DNA of 64,000 nucleotides from Escallonia rubra (Eukaryota; Streptophyta; Magnoliopsida; Escalloniales; Escalloniaceae): NCBI GenBank assembly GCA_033065855.1, contig JAVXUO010001179.1, positions 1-64,000 of the forward strand, written 5' to 3'. The first letter of the stretch is position 1. Every line of letters begins with the position of its first letter. The notes beneath the pieces are model-generated. The model ran no database searches. It was given only the letters and a program-made list of their open reading frames with translations, and was not told the origin of the DNA. This document shows, one piece after another, positions 58,500 through 64,000 of this stretch. Both the position numbers and the translations under genes were made by a program.

Positions 58500-59050
58500 C
58501 TTGCCATATGGTATTTTAGTATCAAGTGCCTCCAGGTGCAAGAGCACTTCTTCACCTGATGGGTAGTCCAGTGTGACAACCTCACGCTCGATTCTCCCGT
58601 CGAATTTATCCTTCTGTTTACGGAACTGATGGTCTGGTTGCAAAATCTTTCGGTGATATCCGAACCACGAGGGCTTCTCACCGTGCTTTAACGTATGATT
58701 GGGATTCACGCCCATATAAGCATGGCACGCAAACTTTCCATGTGTTCTCCACCTACACGTCATTCCCAATGTGAGGAAATCGTGTATAGTCCACATCAAA
58801 GCAGACCTCATCTGGAAGTTTTGTTTGAGGGATGCATCATAAGTTTTAACTCCATGATCCCATAGCTGTTTGAGCTCAACAATCAACGGCCTTAAATACA
58901 CATTTATGTCCTTACCGGGACTCTTCGACCCTGGAATAAGCAACCAAAAAAACATGTACGCATTCTTCATGCACATGCCTGGTGGAAGTAGTACGAGACA
59001 AAAATAACAGGCCATGTGGAGTGAGGCGTGCTAGACTACCCAAAAGGTTT
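58500..59050 (-). pseudogene. CACTA copy D: inverted tnp2 fragment (Transposase_21)
   Basis: On the minus strand this reads part of the tnp2 core: HSTWPV-like start near 59025, then the open block 59015-58500 with LLIPGSKSPGKDINVYLRPL, ELKQLWDHGVKTYDAS, ALMWTIHDFLTLGM, HGKFACHAYMG and QKDKFDGRIEREVVTLDYPS. It overlaps the first part of copies B and C and extends further upstream in the protein, so it supplies the segment they lack. It is bounded by the Gypsy LTR at 58499 and by the Sirevirus LTR at 59051. Only about 180 residues of tnp2 are present. Confidence 0.85.
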
Positions 59051-60312
59051 TGTTAACCCTACGGTTATTTAACCTAGGATTATATTTTATTTTGATGATA
59101 ACTAACATTGATCATTATGCTGTCTAACATGCATTGAGTTGATGAAGCAATAGGAACAATCTCATACTCATGCAAACGGATTATTAGACGAGCAACACGG
59201 TCAAAGACTCTCAACGGAACGCATCAAAGAGGAAATTCGTCGATTGAAATTTTCATGCTTTTATTTCCGTCTTTGTAAACTAGACATAGAGAGATGATTG
59301 TTACGATGATTGTATAGCTAGAACTTGCCCATAGGTTTCCCTTGCATGCATAAGATTTTTTCATGCTTTAAAAATAAGGAAACTGCATTTTCAGGAATGC
59401 AGTCGACTACAAGTTGGGCAGTGAGGTATTACAGTCGACTGCATTGGAATGCAGTTGACTGCAATACTTCCAGTAGCCTATTACAGTTGACTGCATTGGA
59501 TTACAGTCGACTGCAAGTTGGAAATTTGAATTTCCAACGGCTACTTTTGGGTTACAGTCGACTGCAATGGTGCATTGCATTCGACTGCATTTACCGTTTG
59601 GCGCATTTAATGCTCCACCTAACTCCAAACTGTCATATTTATTCCCACCTCTATAAATACTCATCTTGGGCATAGTTTTCATTCATCAATTGCATTCAAA
59701 GCTCTCTTATCTTTCATATTCTCAAAGATCAAAGCAATTGTTCAAATCTATCTTGTTTTTATTGATTTCTCATCCTTTTCAAGAGAGCATTTATTGTGAG
59801 CTTACATTTGAGAGATATACACTTTCATAAGTCATCATACACTCATCTCTCTTATTCTAGTACTTCAACTTATACTCATCTACTTATTGAGAGTGAAATC
59901 TTGTACACATTTCTTCATTGAAAGGTTCTTGTATCAAAGCTTGGGGTTGTCAAGCTTTGGAGCTTTGGGTTTGTCAAAGCTTGTTCTTGATGTGGGAGTA
60001 GCATTAAGGGATTGTAAGATGTTCGATCTTGACCCGTAAGGAAGATCATACTAGTGGATTCTAGGGCCTTTCAAGGGACTTCCTTGAAGGGGTGGACGTA
60101 GGCTTGTGGGTATATCAAGCCGAACCATTTAATTCTCCTTGTCAAGTATCTCTAAACCCTTCTCTCTTTACATTATCGTTTTACATTTGTGTTGAGATTG
60201 GTTGTTTGCTTATTTGAGTTATTGAGATTGAGGTTTGTTGTTTGTTAATTTTTAAAGTAGTCTTAAAACCCTATTCACCCCCCCCCCCTCTAGGGTTATT
60301 TTATTGGTTTCA
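59051..60312 (+). repeat. 5' LTR of the Sirevirus-type element
   Basis: It runs from tgttaacc to ttggtttca, with the primer site 2 bases beyond. It contains a palindrome cluster (59398-59589) and a TATA-like ctataaatac at about 59652, followed by a pyrimidine-rich leader. A C run lies near 60280-60289. Confidence 0.85.
59398..59589. repeat. Seven copies of a TGCAGTCGACTGCA-type palindrome
   Basis: The consensus is a 14-base palindrome. Copies lie near 59398, 59430, 59450, 59482, 59502, 59553 and 59577, each with zero to three changes, in the upstream half of the LTR and just before the TATA-like motif at about 59652. Confidence 0.9.
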
Positions 60313-60314
60313 AG

Positions 60315-60328
60315 TGGTATCAAAGCCT
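60315..60328 (+). other. Primer-binding site of the Sirevirus-type element
   Basis: TGGTATCAAAGCCT follows the LTR end by 2 bases and fits the plant initiator-Met tRNA 3' end, the usual Copia primer. Confidence 0.85.
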
Positions 60329-60371
60329 CGGCTCTTGTTATATTGGGTAACGCCAAGAGAGTTAATCGATC

Positions 60372-62097
60372 ATGGCTTACATTGGGGGTATGGAGGGTAG
60401 TTCTACCACTAGGCCTCCATTGTTTAATGGGACCAACTATAGTGTGTGGAAAGTTAAGATGAAAATCTACTTAGAATCTCAAGACTATGAGATGTGGGAT
60501 ATTGTTGAGAATGGCCCATTCATTCCGGTAAAAGTGGTTGACAAGGTTGAAGAACCTAAATCCAAATCGGAGTATAGTGATCATGACAAGAAGATGATTT
60601 GTATGAATGCTAGAGCAAAAAATTGTCTTGTGTTTGCTTTAGACACTAATGAACTCAATAGAGTCATTATGTGTAATTCCGCTAAGAGTATTTGGGATAC
60701 TCTTCAAGTCACTCATGAAGGGACTTCTCTTCTTAGGGACTCCAAGATGAATTTATTGTTTAGAGATTATGAGTTATTCCATATGCTTTCAAATGAATCT
60801 ATTACGGATATGAATACTCGTTTTACTAACATTGTGAACCCTTTGAAGCAATTGGGTAAGGAATTCACTAATGGTGATCTAGTAAGAAAAGTGATTAGGT
60901 CCTTACCAAGAGCTTGGGATGCAAAGATCACCGCCATCCAAGAATCAAAGAATCTCAACATCTTTCCTCTTGATGAATTGATGTGCTCATTCATGACGTA
61001 CGAAATGCAACTCAAGACCTTTGATCAAGAGGACGTCAAGAAGAAGCCTACATCAATTGCTCTTAAAGCTTCATCTTCAAACCTTGAGTCAAGTGATGAT
61101 GATGAAGAATTTGATGAAGAGGATATTGCATTGGTTGCAAAGAACTTCAAGAAGTTCTTAAGATTTAGAAGAAATGATAGACAACAAAATGCTAGCAACG
61201 AAGAGAAGCTTTGCTACAAATGTCACAAACCGGGACACATGAAGATGGATTGTCCTATCTACAAAAAGGGAGAAGAAGGAAAGAAGAGATGTATGGGAAA
61301 GAGCTAAAAGAAGACAATTCTCTAAGAAAGAGAACAAGGAGAAGGAAAGAGCAATGAATGCCGAACATACTTCAACATTGAGTGATTTTGATTCAAGTGA
61401 TGAAGAGAATGATCAAGCAAATGTATGCTTCATGGAAAATGATGAGGTAAGCTCTTCTTCCGGTAGTGATAGTGATAATGAAAGCTTTGAAGATACTTAT
61501 GATAGCTTATATGAGGAATCTAAGAAAATTTTCAAGAAAAATATTATTTTGTCTAAGAAATTCCTTGAAGCTAATAAGCAAATTGAGAAGTTGTTAATGG
61601 AAAATGATAAGTTGCATGCCAAGAATGAATGCATGTCTAGCCATTTATATGTAGAGCATGTGAATAACGATTTGGTTGAATTACTTGTTAACACTCCTAG
61701 CTCAAAACAAATCTCTTCCAAAACTTTGGCTTTAGCAAAACAAAATGAAGATTAAAAAGTTGTTGATGGTCAAAACAATTTGGATGTCATGCTTGGATGC
61801 CAAAGAATTGGCCTAAACAAAGGTGGTCTTGGATTAGATCCCATGGCCATGCCTCCTAAAGTTTTGCAACAACAAGCTAGGTTGAATATTCACACAAAAC
61901 GACCAAAGAACTATTGCACACCTTTTACACATTGCGGTTGGTGCAACAAGAAAGGGCATACGACTAATCATTGTCCTTGTAGAATTGTTTTTGTTGGAGG
62001 TAGAAAGAAAATGTGGATTGTGAAAGGTCAAGAATACAAATGCAAAACTAACACCCAAGGACCCAAGAAAATTTGGGTACCAAAAGTCATTACTTGA
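60372..62097 (+). pseudogene. Gag region of the Sirevirus-type element (broken)
   Basis: It starts at the ATG at 60372 (MAYIGGMEGSSTTRPPLFNG, then YSVWKVKMKIYLES). The capsid part fits the UBN2/Retrotran_gag family (YELFHMLSNESITDMNTRF, VRKVIRSLPRAWDAKITAI). An acidic stretch follows and then a CCHC zinc knuckle, CYKCHKPGHMKMDC (61213-61253). A long Ser/Asp/Glu-rich, probably coiled-coil segment follows, and a second Cys/His cluster (GWCNKKGHTTNHC, near 61938-61976) closes the region, an arrangement typical of long Sirevirus gags. The product would form cytoplasmic particles. The region is interrupted. Confidence 0.85.
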
Positions 62098-62129
62098 TTT
62101 GTGTTTATAGGTATGTCTCAAAGCAAAAT

Positions 62130-64000
62130 CTAGTAGCAAGAAGTGGATTCTTGATAGTGGATGCTCAAGACATATGACCGGCAACATATCTCTTTTCACA
62201 TCGATTGATCTTAAGGAAGGAGGAAGTGTGACCTTTGGTGACAATTCTCAAGGAAAAATCAAAGGTAAAGGAACTATTGGTAAGGAACCACATTCAATTG
62301 AGAATGTGTTATATGTTGAAGGATTGAAGCATAACTTGCTAAGTATTAGTCAATTTAGTGATAAAGGTTTTAAAGTTATATTTGAGGCTTCTCATTGCAC
62401 TATACAATCCTTGAAGAACAATGAAACTATTTTGGTTGGTAGTAGAGATAACAATGTTTACTCCATTCAATTAAATGATTTAGCTAACCAAGATGTCAAG
62501 TGTCTTAGTGCTATTAGTGAAATATCTTGGCTTTGGCATCAAAGACTTGGTCACATGCACATGGAGAATTTGAAGGATATTTCAAGCAAAGAACTTGTGA
62601 GGGGTCTCCCGAAGATCAAGTTTGAGAAAGATAAAGTATGTGATGCTTGTCAAATGGGTAAGCAAAAGAAAGTCTCTCACAAACCGAAGAAAATGGTATC
62701 TACTTCTAGACCCTTGCAATTACTTCATATGGATTTTTTTGGACCAATCCCTACTACTAGTCTTGGTGGTAAATCATATTATTTTGTTATTGTTGATGAC
62801 TATTCTCGCTATACTTGGACTTTCTTTTTGGCTACCAAAGATGAATCTCTAAATGTGTTCACTTCATTTGCAAAACGTGTTCAAAATCAAAAAGGTTATT
62901 TGATTACCAATATTCGAAGTGATCATGGTAAAGAATTTGAAAATTCAAAAATAGGAGCCTTGTGTGATGACTTTGGGATATCACATAACTTTTCGGCTTC
63001 TAGAACTCCTTAACAAAATGGTGTTGCCGAAAGAAAGAATAGGTATTTGCAAGAAGCGGCAAGAACAATGCTTAACGAATATGGTTTACCTAAATACTTT
63101 TGGGCGGAGGCGGTCAATTGTGCTTGTTTTGTTCTTAATAGAGTTATCTTGCGAAAATTTTTGTTAAAAACCCCTTATGAGCTTTTTAATGATAAGAAAC
63201 CTAAGGTGAGCTTTTTTAGAGTCTTTGGTTGCAAATGCTTTGTTTTAAATACCAAGGATCACCTTAGCAAATTTGATTCCAAAACCTTTGAGGGTATTTT
63301 TCTTGGTTACTCTAATAATAGTATGGCATATAGAGTTTATAATAAAAGTACTTTGGTTGTTGAAGAATCCATTAATGTTACTTTTGATGAGACTAATCCT
63401 TTTCTTCGGAGGACTAACATTGTTAATGTAGATGACATGGACAATGACTTGAGAACTTTGGACATAAGTGAAACACTACAAGACAACCCCAAAGAAATTG
63501 TTCTAGGGGAGCAACAATCAAGTTCTCAAGGGGGAAATGAGGAAGCAATCAATGATGCTTCAAACTTGGACAACTCTCAAGAATTACCAAAAGATTGGAC
63601 TTACAAAAAGGATCATCCAAGCGATATAATCTTAGGTAATCCTTCGAGTGGGGTAAAAACTCGACGCTCTCTTCAACAACATGTTAATATAGCGTTTATT
63701 TCCCAAATTGAACCAAAGAAATTTTTCGAAGCTCTACATCATGAATCTTGGATGCTTGCTATGCAAGAAGAGCTAGTTCAATTTGAAAGAAATCAAGTTT
63801 GGACCCTTGTGCCTAAACCTCAAAACTTTAGGATTATAGGCACAAAATGGATTTTTAGAAACAAACTTGATGAATCCGGAGTCGTGGTTAGAAACAAGGC
63901 TAGATTAGTGGCCCAAGGTTATAACCAAGAGGAAGGAATTGATTTTGATGAAACTTATGCACCGGTAGCTAGACTTGAATCTATTAGAATGCTATTAGCT
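62130..64000 (+). pseudogene. Pol region of the Sirevirus-type element (broken, truncated by the window)
   Basis: The order is protease/pre-integrase (KWILDSGCSRHMTGN near 62141-62185; NVLYVEGLKHNLLSISQ; WLWHQRLGH), integrase zinc-binding and catalytic core (CDACQMGKQ, LLHMDFFGPIP, FVIVDDYSRYTW, IRSDHGKEFE; about 62640-63050), integrase C-terminal segment ([26 protein letters not shown]; about 63215-63360) and the start of reverse transcriptase ([39 protein letters not shown]; about 63790-63990). It continues beyond the window edge. Confidence 0.88.

Larger units (their letters stand above)
59051..64000 (+). mobile_element. Sirevirus-type Copia LTR retrotransposon, 5' part (runs off the window)
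   Basis: The 5' LTR is 59051-60312 (tgttaaccctacgg to ttggtttca), 1.26 kb. The ttttgatgataac motif near its start is common in Sirevirus (SIRE/Maximus) LTRs. A Met-tRNA-type primer site, a gag with a CCHC knuckle, a second knuckle-like segment, protease/pre-integrase, integrase and the first part of reverse transcriptase follow in Copia order. The visible part has about four breaks, so this copy is damaged but fairly young in appearance. It is inserted in CACTA copy D. The 3' LTR and any env-like frame lie outside the window. Confidence 0.88.

Noticed and set aside
59325-59682. Open frames on both strands with repeated Val-Asp-Cys-Asn
   Set aside because: They are translations of the palindromes in the Sirevirus LTR.

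Overview
The window looks like intergenic DNA of a flowering plant (nuclear genome). It is an almost continuous pile of transposable elements, and I see no confident ordinary host gene. The plant origin rests on the element families: CACTA (En/Spm) transposons with tnp2 and tnpA genes, plant-type Copia elements with initiator-Met tRNA primer sites, a Sirevirus-type Copia, a gag-only LTR element with about 2.2 kb LTRs, a plant BED/hAT transposon, an L1-type LINE, and Tourist-like and Stowaway-like MITEs. I cannot name the species.

Region 1 (about 621-25808) is a three-level nest. A 5'-truncated LINE on the + strand was split by a Copia element on the - strand (744-24721, near-matching 5-bp flanks gtaca/ataca). 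That Copia was later hit twice: by an 11.2 kb CACTA transposon (1239-12412, flanked by tca on both sides) and by an 8.9 kb gag-only LTR element (15433-24323, flanked by ataat on both sides). Removing the Copia and one copy of its target duplication restores the LINE reading frame across the junction, which independently supports the reconstruction.

Region 2 (25809-34150) is poorer: an LTR/primer-site/gag-like remnant, a FAR1/MULE transposase fragment, a cluster of short palindromes, a G-rich stretch and long AT-rich DNA in which I recognise no gene.

Region 3 (34157-42610) holds a 365-bp Tourist-like MITE with TTA duplications, a Copia fragment (+), a Gypsy pol fragment (-), an inverted repeat with an AT-rich centre and a long GA/G tract, then about 3 kb with nothing recognised.

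Region 4 (42612-59050) is a rearranged CACTA cluster. Two roughly 95% identical partial CACTA copies (B at 42612-46291, C at 49634-56169, both +) begin at the same internal point of tnp2. A third piece (D, 58500-59050) is inverted. Between them lie a Stowaway-like MITE and a partial second copy of it, two pieces of one Gypsy LTR family in opposite orientations, and an LTR whose 3' half resembles the gag-only element of region 1. Copy C carries an apparently complete 3.57 kb hAT transposon (52418-55991) with an uninterrupted 758-residue transposase, terminal inverted repeats and an 8-bp target duplication differing at one base. It is the best candidate in the window for a recently or still functional mobile gene.

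Region 5 (59051 to the end) is a Sirevirus-type Copia with a 1.26 kb LTR containing seven palindromic motifs, then gag, integrase and the start of reverse transcriptase. It runs off the right edge.

All identifications come from reading the sequence and remembered family motifs. No database search was run.
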